From positions 162,501-226,500 of the forward strand of contig NZ_CP072141.1 in the NCBI RefSeq assembly GCF_019355555.1: DNA of 64,000 nt, given 5' to 3'. The notes beneath the pieces are model-generated. The model was given only the letters and a program-made list of their open reading frames with translations, was not told the origin of the DNA and did not search any database. This DNA comes from Rhizobium sp. L51/94 (lineage in GTDB: Bacteria > Pseudomonadota > Alphaproteobacteria > Rhizobiales > Rhizobiaceae). Shown here in pieces: positions 28,909 to 38,408 of the stretch (position 1 is the stretch's first letter; every line of letters begins with the position of its first letter). A program made the translations under genes and the position numbers.

Positions 28909-29142
28909 ATGGCCACGCCACCCCGCCGCCCGGTCAGCCCGATGGACGCCGCAGAGGCGCTATTCAAACCGACAAAGAAGCCCGTCGCCCCTGCAGTCGA
29001 GCGCCCTGCCGTGCCCAACACGAAGGAGATGGTGTCGATCAGGCTCGACAGCGACGTGCTCGCCCACTTCCAGGAAGACGGTCCCGGCTGGCAGGACCGC
29101 ATCAACGACACGCTGCGTGCAGCCATGCTGGCCAAGGATTAG
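28909..29142 (+). CDS. BrnA-like small protein (orphan antitoxin-type)
   Basis: 77 residues. The C-terminal half (VSIRLDSDVLAHFQEDGPGW-QDRINDTLRAAM) resembles the ribbon-helix-helix domain of BrnA/DUF4415 antitoxins; the N-terminal half is Pro-rich. No BrnT-type toxin is found beside it: downstream is a GNAT gene. It may be an orphan DNA-binding protein. ATG at 28909 preceded by GAAGGAAAA is used rather than 28873. Confidence 0.6.
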   Translation: MATPPRRPVSPMDAAEALFKPTKKPVAPAVERPAVPNTKEMVSIRLDSDVLAHFQEDGPGWQDRINDTLRAAMLAKD

Positions 29143-29220
29143 CATCCGGCCACACTCCATGCCGGGATAACGCGCAGAACGCATGGCTCCTGCAGCAGAC
29201 CGGCAATTGAATGGACCCTC

Positions 29221-29736
29221 ATGATCACCTTCCAGCCTATGCTTCCCGCAGAGTTCCCCGCATACCTGGATTACTTCATCGCTGACTACGCAGATGAAAT
29301 TGCTGAGAACTATGCCATGTCTTCGGCCGCTGCGCGGATACTGGCTGAGCGCGAGGTCGCGGCGGAGCTTCCGGCCGGCCCGCAAACCGCAGGCCAGGAA
29401 TTGCTCTGCATATTCAGCGAGCAGAACCCAGCGCAACCCATTGGCTATCTCTGGTATCGCTCCGACAAAGACCACCATTCGGCTTTTGTCTGCGACTTCT
29501 GCATACTCCCGGAGTACCGGGGACAAGGTCGCGGTCACTCTGCTCTGGCTGCCCTGGAAGCGATGATGCGGCAACAGGGATACACGGAGATCAAGCTGCG
29601 TGTGGCTGCCGATAACGCTCGCGCTCAACACCTATACGCCGTCGGCGGCTTTCGCGTCACTGGGCTCAATATGTCCAAACGCATCGGCGCTGAAGCGGTG
29701 CCGGAAAAAGCCCTCGCCAACGAGCCCATCATCTGA
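29221..29736 (+). CDS. GNAT-family N-acetyltransferase
   Basis: 171 residues. Acetyl-CoA motif ILPEYRGQGRGHSALAALE at about 98-116 with C-terminal strand and helix pair EIKLRVAADNARAQHLY. Typical GNAT. Substrate unknown. It lies between the BrnA-like gene and a cupin gene, each with its own gap, so an operon is not clear. Confidence 0.82.
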   Translation: MITFQPMLPAEFPAYLDYFIADYADEIAENYAMSSAAARILAEREVAAELPAGPQTAGQELLCIFSEQNPAQPIGYLWYRSDKDHHSAFVCDFCILPEYRGQGRGHSALAALEAMMRQQGYTEIKLRVAADNARAQHLYAVGGFRVTGLNMSKRIGAEAVPEKALANEPII

Positions 29737-29835
29737 CTTTCCGAATTGAGGGTGCACACACCTGATCCGGTGCATTCCGCGCGCTAAGTAACGATTACCG
29801 GCGGCAGGAGAATGCCGCGCAACAGGAGAGTTCTC

Positions 29836-30231
29836 ATGAAGATCACCCGCAGCGGTTCGCTTCCCTCGGCCAAGGGCCCATCCGACTACTTCACCGGCAC
29901 GGTGCGCATCGATGCGCCGTTCAAGGGCGAGGATCCGGCCCGGATCGGCGGCGCCACCGTCACATTCGAACCCGGCGCACGCACCGCCTGGCACACGCAC
30001 CCGCTCGGCCAGACCCTGCTCGTGCTGTCCGGCCTCGGCCGTGCGCAGCGAGAGGGTGGCCCGATCGAAGAGATCCGCCCCGGCGACATCGTCTGGTTCG
30101 CACCGGGTGAGAAACACTGGCACGGCGCTGCACCTTCAACAGCCATGAGCCATGTCGCCATCGCCGAAGCGCTTGACGGCAAGGTCGTCGATTGGCTCGA
30201 GCACGTCACCGATGAGCAGTACGAGGGCTGA
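29836..30231 (+). CDS. cupin-domain protein
   Basis: 131 residues, a single cupin barrel. Metal-binding motif 1 is [16 protein letters not shown] (His, His, Gln) and motif 2 is [14 protein letters not shown]. It resembles the (R)-mandelonitrile lyase-like/cupin-2 group. Substrate unknown. ATG at 29836 after AGGAGAG; a frame to 29812 is rejected. Confidence 0.8.
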   Translation: MKITRSGSLPSAKGPSDYFTGTVRIDAPFKGEDPARIGGATVTFEPGARTAWHTHPLGQTLLVLSGLGRAQREGGPIEEIRPGDIVWFAPGEKHWHGAAPSTAMSHVAIAEALDGKVVDWLEHVTDEQYEG

Positions 30232-30236
30232 TAGGA

Positions 30237-30482
30237 TCACGCATCGGTCGCTGCAGGTGATGCCGGCTGACGCTTTGCAGCCTCGCGCCGGCACCACTCG
30301 TCGGCAGCACTGCCCATAGTCTGGCCGACAGCCGTCTTAAGCCAGCCCATGAAGGGGCGGTCGAACCTGAACCCTTCGCCACATTCCGCCTGGAAAAATC
30401 GACGGACGTTCCGCCTATTGCGATAGGATGTCGTCAACGGCGTCGCGCGCGTGATTTCACTGCTATGCCAGTCGAATGCCAT
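30237..30482 (-). CDS. DUF6434-type small protein
   Basis: About 81 residues beginning MAFDWHSSEITRATPLTTSY, then Arg-rich and ending with a Glu/Ala-rich tail. The Phe-Asp-Trp-His N-terminus and NVRRFF-GEGFRFDRPF-W core match the DUF6434 family of unknown function. Convergent with the cupin gene. A Met three codons upstream (30491) is an alternative start. Confidence 0.55.
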   Translation of the reverse strand: MAFDWHSSEITRATPLTTSYRNRRNVRRFFQAECGEGFRFDRPFMGWLKTAVGQTMGSAADEWCRREAAKRQPASPAATDA

Positions 30483-30664
30483 TAGCCCCACTAACCGTCT
30501 ACCCCTGCACCGCGTTGGTATCCGTCGCCTGGTTTACCCGTAATGCACCACGGTTCCATGCACCAAGCTCACGGCAGATCATCAATATGTGAATGGGCAT
30601 GTTGCAGTGCAATGTGCTAAGTAGTTAGCTTACTACCTATCCACTACGATGAAGGTTGAAAAGC

Positions 30665-30844
30665 ATGTCGGAAGATAAGAGCACACATCTGGTATCCGTT
30701 CTCAAGACCATGATCAGAGACCACGGCATGCCGCGGTCCCTGGATGAGATCACCGATCCGGACTTTCGCAGCATGGCAGTCGCGCATATCGATGAATTCG
30801 ATGAAGCCCGCGATGAATGTGAAAGCGACCTCACCCTGAACTGA
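30665..30844 (+). CDS. 59-residue small protein, unknown
   Basis: MSEDKSTHLVSVLKTMIRDH at the start; acidic, helical, no signal peptide or membrane segment. AAGG at 30652-30655 precedes the ATG at 30665. No family can be named. It is a plausible gene because of the ribosome site and codon use; it lies alone between two minus-strand genes. Confidence 0.55.
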   Translation: MSEDKSTHLVSVLKTMIRDHGMPRSLDEITDPDFRSMAVAHIDEFDEARDECESDLTLN

Positions 30845-30863
30845 TGCGGAACTGCGGTGCAGC

Positions 30864-31232
30864 CTACTGATCCGGTTCGCAAACACGCAGGCGATGGCCA
30901 TCGGGATCGAGCGCCACGAAGGTCTCTCCGAAATCCATCGTCGTCAACTCCTGCGCAATCGGCATTCCCTGGCTGCACCACTCCCGGTAATGGGCGGCAA
31001 TGCTGCCCTTGCCCGGCAGGGCAAAGCCGATTTCTCCGCGATTTCCAAGCGCTGAAGGCTGAGGTTCCACAGAACTACGACGCCAGAGCCCGAGCATGAA
31101 ACCGTTATCGAGCGCAAAGGCGGCATAATTCGGCGAATCCGCCACGGGCTCGCGACCAAGAAGGCCGCGATAGAAAACGACGCTCTCGGCCGGGTCCTTG
31201 ACGTAGAGAATGATGAGATTGGGGTTGGTCAT
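30864..31232 (-). CDS. VOC/glyoxalase-fold protein
   Basis: 122 residues of the vicinal-oxygen-chelate fold, starting NLIILYVKDPAESVVFYRGL and ending with the typical TFVALDPDGHRLRVCEPD. One metal-site residue pair (Glu/His at the ends) is visible. Ligand unknown. Start at 31232 is the first Met of the domain. Ends 19 bases short of the small plus-strand gene. Confidence 0.75.
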   Translation of the reverse strand: MTNPNLIILYVKDPAESVVFYRGLLGREPVADSPNYAAFALDNGFMLGLWRRSSVEPQPSALGNRGEIGFALPGKGSIAAHYREWCSQGMPIAQELTTMDFGETFVALDPDGHRLRVCEPDQ

Positions 31233-31324
31233 TTTCGTTGCTCCTTGTTGTCGATGGAGCAACGATAGCAGCAACCACTGACAGTTTATGGCAGCAGTGT
31301 GGGCAAGGCATCTGAGTTGTTCTT

Positions 31325-32236
31325 CTATGTTGCGCCACCGGCTTTCGCCTCGCCGAACTCCTCCATGACGGCCTCGATGAAGCTTTTGAGTTTCGGGGTC
31401 TGGCGGCGGTCGGGGTGGAAGAGAAGATGCATCGGTCGCGTCTCCGTCCGGTAGTCCGTCAGCACCCTGACGAGACGACCATCGGCCAGCATGTCCCGCG
31501 CGTGGTCGTAGGCAATCAGCGCGATGCCGAAACCGCCCACCGCAGCCGAGAGCAACCCCTTTGCATCGTTCACCCGCAAGCGCCCCTGCACCTTCGGTTC
31601 ATAAACGCTGTCGCCCATCTCGAAACGCCAGTGATAGTTCTCCGGCTGCGACCACAGAGCCTGCCCCAGGCATTCGTGGTATTCGAGATCGGCAGGATGG
31701 GTCGGAGTTCCGCGTTCCCGCAGGTAGTCCGGCGAGGCACAGAGCACGACGCGAAACGGCGCAAGCCTATACTTGGTGAGGGTCGTGTCCCCGACATGCC
31801 CGATGCGGAACACTGCCTCGAAGGACTCCTTGACCGGATCGACATACTTGTCGTCGAGAACCAGATCGATTTCCACGTCGGGATATCGACGCAGATAGCG
31901 AGTCACGAGACCGATCAGGCTCTGTGAGCCGAACGAAACAGGAGCGTTTATGCGCAGGCGCCCCTGCGGTGTGCCCTTGGCCTGCTCCGCAACCGCATCG
32001 GCCCAGTCGGCATCGGCCAGCACCAGCTTGCACCGGTCATAGTAAGTCCGGCCGATCTCGGTGACGCTTTGCCGCCGGGTGGTGCGATAGAGCAAGCGTG
32101 CGCCGAGGCGCGCCTCGAGATAATTGACATGCTTGGCCACCATCTGCTGCGAGATGCCAAGCACAGTGGCAGCAGACGCAAAGGAGCCCATCTCTACCGA
32201 GGTGACATAGGCATTCATGCTGACGAGACGATCCAT
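31325..32236 (-). CDS. LysR-family transcriptional regulator
   Basis: 303 residues. N-terminal winged helix-turn-helix (FASAATVLGISQQMVAKHVNYLEARLG split over about 16-44) and a C-terminal substrate-binding fold with the sequence VEIDLVLDDKYVDPVKES. It is divergent from the F420-reductase-like gene across 114 bases, which is the usual arrangement for a LysR regulator and its target. Inducer unknown. Confidence 0.88.
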   Translation of the reverse strand: MDRLVSMNAYVTSVEMGSFASAATVLGISQQMVAKHVNYLEARLGARLLYRTTRRQSVTEIGRTYYDRCKLVLADADWADAVAEQAKGTPQGRLRINAPVSFGSQSLIGLVTRYLRRYPDVEIDLVLDDKYVDPVKESFEAVFRIGHVGDTTLTKYRLAPFRVVLCASPDYLRERGTPTHPADLEYHECLGQALWSQPENYHWRFEMGDSVYEPKVQGRLRVNDAKGLLSAAVGGFGIALIAYDHARDMLADGRLVRVLTDYRTETRPMHLLFHPDRRQTPKLKSFIEAVMEEFGEAKAGGAT

Positions 32237-32271
32237 TCCCTACTCCTGGTAGTGATTGTTAGCATCCTATT

Positions 32272-32283
32272 GCGATTTATCGC
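32272..32283. promoter_or_regulatory. inverted repeat in the LysR-divergent region
   Basis: GCGAT-TT-ATCGC lies between the two divergent starts and is a candidate LysR operator half-site pair. Confidence 0.35.
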
Positions 32284-32350
32284 GATGTGAACAGGAATTA
32301 TGGTCCATTTGTCTCTCCACGAAGGAGACGGGCAATTCGGAGTATTTGAT

Positions 32351-33046
32351 ATGAAAATCGGAATTATCGGTGCCGGCAATATTGGCGGCGCGCTCGCAAC
32401 CCTGCTTGCCAAGGCGGGACACCAGATCGATATCGCCAACTCGCGCGGTCCGGCCACGCTTTCGGAGTTGGCCACGAAAACAGGCGCACGCGCCGCGACC
32501 GTCGAAGCAGCTGTGCTCGACAAGGACGTTGTCGTCGTGACTATCCCCCTCAACGCCATCCCGTCGCTGCCTCGCGACCTCTTCGCCAAAGTGCCCGCGA
32601 AGACCATCGTCATCGACACCAACAACTATTATCCCCGCGAACGCGACGGCGCGGTGGCCGACATCGAAAACGGCATGACGGAAAGCGCCTGGGTGGCAAA
32701 GCAACTCGGCCGCGACGTGGTGAAGGCATTCAACATGATCTACGCCACGAGCCTCGCCGAGCTTGGCAAGCCGGCAGGCCAGCCGGGTCGCATAGCAATT
32801 GCAGTGGCCGGCAACGATCAGGCCTCTAAAGCCGTCGTCATCGGCCTGATCGATGAGATCGGTTTCGACGCCGTGGATGCCGGAAGCCTGGACGACTCCT
32901 GGCGCCAGCAACCGGGCTCGCCTGTCTATGTGAAGGATCATGACGCAGCCGGCGTACGCCAGGCGCTGACGGAGGCCAGCCCCCAGCGGACGGACCAGTG
33001 GAAGGCAACCCCACGCAGCCCCGGCACCTTCGACGCGCCTGCGTAA
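32351..33046 (+). CDS. NADPH-dependent F420 reductase-like dinucleotide-binding protein
   Basis: 231 residues with an N-terminal Rossmann motif MKIGIIGAGNIGGALATLL and the conserved RGPATL loop that recognises the NADP phosphate, as in F420H2:NADP oxidoreductase-like proteins and NPY-type NADPH reductases. Rhizobia have no F420, so the true electron carrier is unknown. Start 32351; the longer frame to 32300 is leader. Probable target of the LysR gene. Confidence 0.78.
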   Translation: MKIGIIGAGNIGGALATLLAKAGHQIDIANSRGPATLSELATKTGARAATVEAAVLDKDVVVVTIPLNAIPSLPRDLFAKVPAKTIVIDTNNYYPRERDGAVADIENGMTESAWVAKQLGRDVVKAFNMIYATSLAELGKPAGQPGRIAIAVAGNDQASKAVVIGLIDEIGFDAVDAGSLDDSWRQQPGSPVYVKDHDAAGVRQALTEASPQRTDQWKATPRSPGTFDAPA

Positions 33047-33108
33047 ACGCCAGCAACCTGACGAACCAGATCATGCGCCTAACCCGCGCAGGGTCCGGTC
33101 GCCCTGCA

Positions 33109-33798
33109 TCAGGCATTCCGGGCATAGTCGTCGATCTCGCGCCACTCTTTCATCAGCACCGCCCGACGGCGGGGATAACGACCGTCCTGAACGGTCATGT
33201 CGCCGATCCGGTCTGTGCGGAAATGTCGGTAGTCGCGGCGAAGCTCGCACCACGCGGCCATGATGCGGATATGTTCGAGATAGCCGAGCGCGAAGGGCCA
33301 GACCTTCCGGACGGAAACGGCACCGCTCTCGTCGGTATAGTTGAGCTCGAGAATGCGCTCCATTCGGATCGCCCGGCGGATGACCGAAAGATCCGCCTTG
33401 TCTTCGCTTATGCGGCGCGGACCGACCAGCAACGTCGCCGAATCGATCTCGTCGCGCATTTCTTCAGGCAGGACGGCAGCGATCTTGGCCATCGCATCGG
33501 CGCCGGCCGCGGCCAGTCGCGGCTCGGCAGCCCGCGCCACCCACCGCGAACCGAGCACCAGAGCCTCGATCTCGTCTTGCGAAAACATCATCGGCGGCAA
33601 CATGAAGCCCGGCTTCAGCACATAGCCGACGCCGGCCTCGCCTTCGATATGCGCCCCTTGCGCTTGCAGGCTGGCAATATCACGGTAGAGCGTCCGCAGG
33701 CTCACGCCCGTCTCCTCCGCCAGCGCCGCCCCGGTCACTGGACGGCGATGGCGACGCAGGGCCTGCAGGAGAGTCAGCAGCCGCTCGGAACGGGCCAT
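33109..33798 (-). CDS. YafY-type HTH/WYL transcriptional regulator
   Basis: 229 residues: N-terminal helix-turn-helix (LLTLLQALRRHRRPVTGAAL, then ETGVSLRTLYRDIASL) and a WYL domain (about 130-200, ligand-sensing). It is 12 bases after nudC on the same strand and is probably cotranscribed with it. Ligand and targets are unknown. Confidence 0.82.
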   Translation of the reverse strand: MARSERLLTLLQALRRHRRPVTGAALAEETGVSLRTLYRDIASLQAQGAHIEGEAGVGYVLKPGFMLPPMMFSQDEIEALVLGSRWVARAAEPRLAAAGADAMAKIAAVLPEEMRDEIDSATLLVGPRRISEDKADLSVIRRAIRMERILELNYTDESGAVSVRKVWPFALGYLEHIRIMAAWCELRRDYRHFRTDRIGDMTVQDGRYPRRRAVLMKEWREIDDYARNA

Positions 33799-33810
33799 GG
33801 CAATATCCGC

Positions 33811-34770
33811 CTAGCGCTTCCACTCGATCCAGTCGCGCATCAGCCGGTGGGCTATGGCACCCTTCGGTGGCGAGGTATGGCCGGATGCATCCACCCGCTC
33901 CAGCATTGCCAGCGTCTCCTCCGGCGTAAACCAGCGACAATCGTCGAGCTCGGTGGAGTCGATGTGGATTTCGGTGGATTTCGCTTCGGCATAGCAGCCG
34001 ATCATCAGCGAATGCGGCATCGGCCACGGCTGCGAGGCGTGATAGCGGATGCGGCCGGTGGCGATGCCGGATTCCTCGTGCGTCTCGCGGCGCACCGCGC
34101 TTTCGATCGTCTCGCCCGGCTCGACGAAACCGGCAAGGCACGAATACATTCCCGGCGGGAAGTGGTGGCTTCGACCGAGCAGACAGAGCCCTCGGGCCTC
34201 ATCGACGACGAGCATGATGACAACGGGGTCGGTGCGCGGAAAAATCGTATGCTGGCAGGCCGTGCAGATGCGCTTGTAGCCGCCAATATGGCCTTCGCTT
34301 GCAGATCCGCAACGGCCGCAAAAACGGTTGTCGCTATTCCAGCGGAGGAGGCTGGCAGCCTGTGCCGCCTCGCCCAGAATTTCGCCTTCGAACAGATGCT
34401 CGCGCCACAGCGCCCGCATGTCTGTCGCCTTGTACTGGCTGGCAAGATCGTCGGCACCGACACCCACCGGCACCGCGAGCCGCGGCTCGCCGCTTTTCTT
34501 GTAGCCAAGCAGCACCGCATTATCCCAATCCGGATCGAGCTCGGCCAGTTCGTATTTGGCAAACAGCGGATCGAGGATCTGGCCGTCATGCTTCAGCACC
34601 AGCTTTTCGCCGGCAAAGGCCAGGATATGGGTCCCATCGATGGACAGCGCTTTTTCCACCGAGCTTTCATCGCGATGCTCAGAGTCGCGGTTCAGTGCGT
34701 TCTCGGCAAAGGCGGTAAGGCTGCTGGGCTCGGGGTGTGGCGCGTCGGAGGTGAAGAGGGAATGGCTCAT
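33811..34770 (-). CDS. nudC: NAD(+) diphosphatase / RNA deNADding hydrolase
   Basis: Nudix hydrolase that cleaves NAD(H) and removes NAD caps from RNA. 319 residues; a zinc ribbon (CGRCGS at about 192, CTACQ at about 209) precedes the Nudix box GFVEPGETIESAVRRETHEE plus SGI. The NudC-specific SQPWPMPHSLM follows. It overlaps the HIT gene stop by 4 bases, so it is translationally coupled with it. Confidence 0.92.
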   Translation of the reverse strand: MSHSLFTSDAPHPEPSSLTAFAENALNRDSEHRDESSVEKALSIDGTHILAFAGEKLVLKHDGQILDPLFAKYELAELDPDWDNAVLLGYKKSGEPRLAVPVGVGADDLASQYKATDMRALWREHLFEGEILGEAAQAASLLRWNSDNRFCGRCGSASEGHIGGYKRICTACQHTIFPRTDPVVIMLVVDEARGLCLLGRSHHFPPGMYSCLAGFVEPGETIESAVRRETHEESGIATGRIRYHASQPWPMPHSLMIGCYAEAKSTEIHIDSTELDDCRWFTPEETLAMLERVDASGHTSPPKGAIAHRLMRDWIEWKR

Positions 34771-35177
34771 GGGGACAGGGCTTTCTGCATTCGGGTCATG
34801 AAGGCGCGCATCTCGTCGTCCTCATAGGGCTCCTGATGGCCATGACCCCAGACGGGGCCCGGCCAGTTCGCATCCCCTTCGGACCGCGCAATGACATGAA
34901 CATGCAGCTGTCGGACAATATTTCCAAGGGCGCCGACATTGATTTTCACAGCCCCAGTGACGCTCTTCAACGCGCTCGACACCATATTCGTCTCGAAGGT
35001 GAGCAAGGCTTGGTCGAGAGGCGTGAGCTCGAAAATTTCAGAGATTGCCTGCCGGCGCGGCACCAGCACAAGCCATGGCCAGCGGCGATCCTTCATCAGG
35101 CGCAGGTCGCAAAGACCTGTGATCGCAATAGACACTGTGTCCTTCGCCAGGCGATCATCGAGCACGAATGGGCTCAT
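34767..35177 (-). CDS. HIT-family protein
   Basis: 136 residues of the histidine triad superfamily. The active-site segment is QLHVHVIARSEGD, a variant of the HxHxHxx motif in which the third His is replaced by Ile, as in the alphaproteobacterial branch. Nucleotide-phosphate hydrolase activity is inferred. The gene precedes nudC, overlapping it by 4 bases. Confidence 0.8.
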   Translation of the reverse strand: MSPFVLDDRLAKDTVSIAITGLCDLRLMKDRRWPWLVLVPRRQAISEIFELTPLDQALLTFETNMVSSALKSVTGAVKINVGALGNIVRQLHVHVIARSEGDANWPGPVWGHGHQEPYEDDEMRAFMTRMQKALSP

Positions 35178-35266
35178 GGTGTCTCCTCCAGTATTTTTTC
35201 AAATGTTTAGCAGTTTTTTTGTGGGCGTGCTTGCATTTGATGGCGAGATTGCCGATATGTCGCTCC

Positions 35267-35363
35267 GGGAGGTTGGTGGTGGACGAGCCACTCGCCAACC
35301 GGGTCAGGTCCGGAAGGAAGCAGCCCCAACGAGCCAGGCACGGGTCATCGTGCCAGCCTCCCA
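35267..35363 (+). ncRNA. ffs: SRP RNA (4.5S RNA)
   Basis: About 97 bases. Contains the universally conserved domain IV loop segment GGTCAGGTCCGGAAGGAAGC (35302-35321); the outer ends GGGAGG (35267-35272) and CCTCCC (35357-35362) pair to close the hairpin. A T-tract CCCTTTT follows. Binds Ffh for cotranslational membrane targeting. It lies just upstream of dnaX as in other rhizobia. Ends are accurate to a few bases. Confidence 0.9.
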
Positions 35364-35410
35364 CCCTTTTCTCATAGCGATGTCCGGCTTGCCCGGCGAC
35401 AAGCAGGGCG

Positions 35411-37291
35411 ATGAGCGAAATCGAGCGACCAGCAAATTCAGCCGCGTCGACCGGCACCGGCTACAGGGTGCTGGCCCGCAAATATCGCCCCAAGGATTTT
35501 TCGGACCTGATGGTCGGCCAGGAGCCGATGGTCCGCACCCTGACCAATGCTTTCGAGACCGGCCGTATCGCCCAGGCCTACATGCTGACCGGCGTGCGCG
35601 GCGTCGGAAAGACGACGACCGCCCGCATCCTGGCCCGTGCCTTGAACTACAAGACCGCCGAAATCGACACGCCCACCATCGACCTGCGCATGCTCGGCGA
35701 GAACTGCCAGGCAATCATGGACGGCCGCCACGTCGATGTCATCGAGATGGACGCCGCCTCGCACACCGGCATCGACGACATCCGGGAAATCATCGAGCAA
35801 GTTCGCTATCGCCCGGTGTCGGCACGCTATAAAGTCTACATCATCGACGAAGTGCACATGCTGTCGACTGCCGCCTTCAACGGCCTGTTGAAGACGCTGG
35901 AAGAGCCGCCCGAGCATGTCAAATTCATCTTCGCGACGACGGAAATCCGCAAGGTGCCGATCACGGTGCTGTCGCGCTGCCAGCGCTTCGACCTGCGCCG
36001 CATCAGCGCCTCCGATCTCGTTGGCCTGTTCTCCACCATAGCTGCCAAGGAAGGCATCGAAGCCGAGGCTGAGGCCCTGGCGATGATCGCCCGCGCCGCC
36101 GAAGGCTCCGCCCGCGACGGCCTGTCGCTGCTCGACCAGGCAATCGCCCATGGCGGTGGCTCGGTGCAGGCCGATACCGTGCGCTCGATGCTCGGCCTTG
36201 CCGACCGCGCCCGTATCGTCGACCTGTTCCAGCATATCGTCAAAGGCGACGTTGCCGCTGCCCTTGCCGAATTCAACGGCCAGTACGAGGCCGGCGCCAA
36301 CCCCGTGGTCGTGCTCACCGATCTTGCCGATTTCACGCATCTGGTGACACGCCTGAAATATGTGCCCGACTCGGCCAACGACCCCTCGCTGAGCGAGATC
36401 GAACGGGTCAGCGGCCTCGAATTTTCCCGGACGCTCGCAGTCACCACACTGTCGCGCATCTGGCAAATGTTGCTGAAGGGCATTCCGGAGACAGAAAACT
36501 CCTCGCGCACGGCGGGTGCCGCCGAAATGGTGCTGATCCGCCTCGCCCACGCCGCCCACCTGCCCTCGCCGGAGGATGCCGCAAGGCGCCTGGCCGAGAT
36601 CGGCAGCGACAGCAGCGGCAGTCCGCGTCCCACCCCATCGGGAAACGGTAACGGCAACGGCGCTGGCGCTTCCGTTGCCTACCAGCCAGCCACATCCAGA
36701 AACGCCCCCGAGGCGGCCCCGCGCGCAAACAGCGGAGCAGCCACGATGCTGCGCGCCGTCCCAGATGCGGCACCGCAGCCTGTTGCCACCGGCCGCACCG
36801 AGGCAAAGCCCGTCGAGGCTCCGAAGCCCAGCGTCGCCATCCGGTCGATCGGCGATATTGCCGACCTCTGCGGCGTCAAGCGCGATCCACGGCTGAAGGC
36901 CATGGTGCGCACGTTCCTGCGGCCGGTGAAGCTCGAGCCCGGCCATCTCGATGTCAGCCTCGCGCCCGGCGCTCCCGGCACGTTGCTCAATGAGCTGGCC
37001 CTGAAGCTCAAGGAATGGACCGGCATCCACTGGATCGTCAGCCTCAGCCGCGATGGCGGAGCGCCGAGCGAGACAGAGGCGGAGACCAAGGCGCAAGCAC
37101 AGCGCATGGTCGATGCCAGCCAGGACCCGGACGTTGCCGCGATCCTCTTGCAGTTTCCTGGCGCCAAGATCATCGACGTGCGCGTCCGCGCCGATCCGGA
37201 TGACGATGCAGGCGATGAACCGCTCGCCGCGCCAGCCGTTGCCGAATCCGACGAAGGCGATATCCTGCCGGGCGATGACATAGAATTCTGA
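35411..37291 (+). CDS. dnaX: DNA polymerase III subunits gamma/tau
   Basis: Clamp-loader ATPase that organises the replisome. 626 residues. Walker [14 protein letters not shown] at about 60-72, Walker B IIDEVHML, sensor regions follow; the C-terminal third is Ala/Pro/Gly-rich then tau-specific. The usual four-Cys zinc module after the Walker A is degenerate: in the segment [15 protein letters not shown] only one Cys (ENCQ) survives. The ybaB gene follows 37 bases later. Confidence 0.95.
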   Translation: MSEIERPANSAASTGTGYRVLARKYRPKDFSDLMVGQEPMVRTLTNAFETGRIAQAYMLTGVRGVGKTTTARILARALNYKTAEIDTPTIDLRMLGENCQAIMDGRHVDVIEMDAASHTGIDDIREIIEQVRYRPVSARYKVYIIDEVHMLSTAAFNGLLKTLEEPPEHVKFIFATTEIRKVPITVLSRCQRFDLRRISASDLVGLFSTIAAKEGIEAEAEALAMIARAAEGSARDGLSLLDQAIAHGGGSVQADTVRSMLGLADRARIVDLFQHIVKGDVAAALAEFNGQYEAGANPVVVLTDLADFTHLVTRLKYVPDSANDPSLSEIERVSGLEFSRTLAVTTLSRIWQMLLKGIPETENSSRTAGAAEMVLIRLAHAAHLPSPEDAARRLAEIGSDSSGSPRPTPSGNGNGNGAGASVAYQPATSRNAPEAAPRANSGAATMLRAVPDAAPQPVATGRTEAKPVEAPKPSVAIRSIGDIADLCGVKRDPRLKAMVRTFLRPVKLEPGHLDVSLAPGAPGTLLNELALKLKEWTGIHWIVSLSRDGGAPSETEAETKAQAQRMVDASQDPDVAAILLQFPGAKIIDVRVRADPDDDAGDEPLAAPAVAESDEGDILPGDDIEF

Positions 37292-37328
37292 TCGAACACC
37301 AAAAGACAGCAGAGAAGGAACGAAGGCG

Positions 37329-37652
37329 ATGCGCGACATCATGGGAATGATGGGCAAGGTCAAGGAAATGCAGTCCAAGATGGAAAAGATGCAGGCAGAA
37401 ATGTCTGACATCCATGCAGAAGGCAAGTCGGGCGGCGGTCTCGTCACCGTCACCCTGAACGGCAAGGGCGAGATGATCTCGCTGAAGATCGACCCGTCTC
37501 TGTTCAAGGAAGACGATGTCGAAATCCTCGAAGACCTCGTCGTCGCAGCCCACACCGATGCCAAGGGCAAGGCCGAAGCCATCGTCGCCGAAAAGACCAG
37601 GGAACTGACCGCCGGCCTGCCGATCCCTCCCGGCTTCAAGATGCCTTTCTGA
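37329..37652 (+). CDS. ybaB: YbaB/EbfC nucleoid-associated protein
   Basis: 107 residues, dimeric DNA-binding protein of the EbfC family. An N-terminal coiled coil rich in Met and Lys ([18 protein letters not shown]) is followed by the conserved [20 protein letters not shown] segment. It is in the dnaX operon and recR is a little downstream, the common bacterial arrangement. Starts with AAGGA upstream. Confidence 0.92.
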   Translation: MRDIMGMMGKVKEMQSKMEKMQAEMSDIHAEGKSGGGLVTVTLNGKGEMISLKIDPSLFKEDDVEILEDLVVAAHTDAKGKAEAIVAEKTRELTAGLPIPPGFKMPF

Positions 37653-37733
37653 GACCTGAGATCGATCGCAGCCTGGATCTCACCGGAGGACGGTCGCGCC
37701 ATGCGCGGCCGTCGAGCGTTTCGACGGCGAGCC

Positions 37734-38351
37734 TCAGGCCTGCGCTTCGATCTTCTCGCGAAACTGCTTGTGCAGCGGCGTCGACAGATAGCGCTCCCGG
37801 TCCTTGGGCGACAGCTTGCGGCCGAATGTCTTCATCATCTCCGGCATCGTCACCCGCTCGCCTTCGAACGGCCGGTATTCGACACCGGTACCGGAAGACA
37901 GCGACGCCGGCTTCAGTACGCGGCAGTAGATGCCCGGCAGACCGGCATTCATGTAGCGCTTGACGAACTTCGGGTCGCCCATCTTGGCCGCGAAGGTGGC
38001 GCAGGGGATGCGCGGCGATGTCACCTCGAGCACGAGATCGCCCGCCACGAACCGGTCGCCAACGGCAACACTGGCATTGTCGAGCCCGTCGATGACCACA
38101 TTCTCGCCGAACAGGCCGGGCGGAACCGGTTGCCCAAGTTCGCGTGCCCACCAGTCGAGCGTCAGCGAGCCCTCGACGTATACCGCCTGGCAGGGACCTC
38201 CATGATGCTTGCGATTGCAGACGGCGTCGCCGATCAGTCCGTTTTCATCGATCATGACCGCGCCGGAAACCGGATGCTTGTTGATGCCGGTCTTGTAGCT
38301 CTTGCCGGGCAGTTTTTCGGCATTGCCGGTGCAGACGGCGAGAATTTTCAT
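37734..38351 (-). CDS. MOSC-domain protein
   Basis: 205 residues with the molybdenum-cofactor sulfurase C-terminal domain fold; the signature GENVVIDGLDNASVAVGDRF, HHGGPCQAVYVE, and the conserved Cys in the RIPCATF segment are seen. Related to YiiM. The Cys and the MOSC fold suggest reduction or sulfur handling at the molybdenum cofactor. It is inserted antisense between ybaB and recR. Confidence 0.85.
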   Translation of the reverse strand: MKILAVCTGNAEKLPGKSYKTGINKHPVSGAVMIDENGLIGDAVCNRKHHGGPCQAVYVEGSLTLDWWARELGQPVPPGLFGENVVIDGLDNASVAVGDRFVAGDLVLEVTSPRIPCATFAAKMGDPKFVKRYMNAGLPGIYCRVLKPASLSSGTGVEYRPFEGERVTMPEMMKTFGRKLSPKDRERYLSTPLHKQFREKIEAQA

Positions 38352-38408
38352 GGGATGCTGTCTCCTGACGCGATTCCGTTTCTCTAGCATATGGTCTAAG
38401 AACGCCCC

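Noticed and set aside
35438..37702. 754-residue minus-strand open frame opposite dnaX and ybaB
   Set aside because: Antisense shadow of dnaX.
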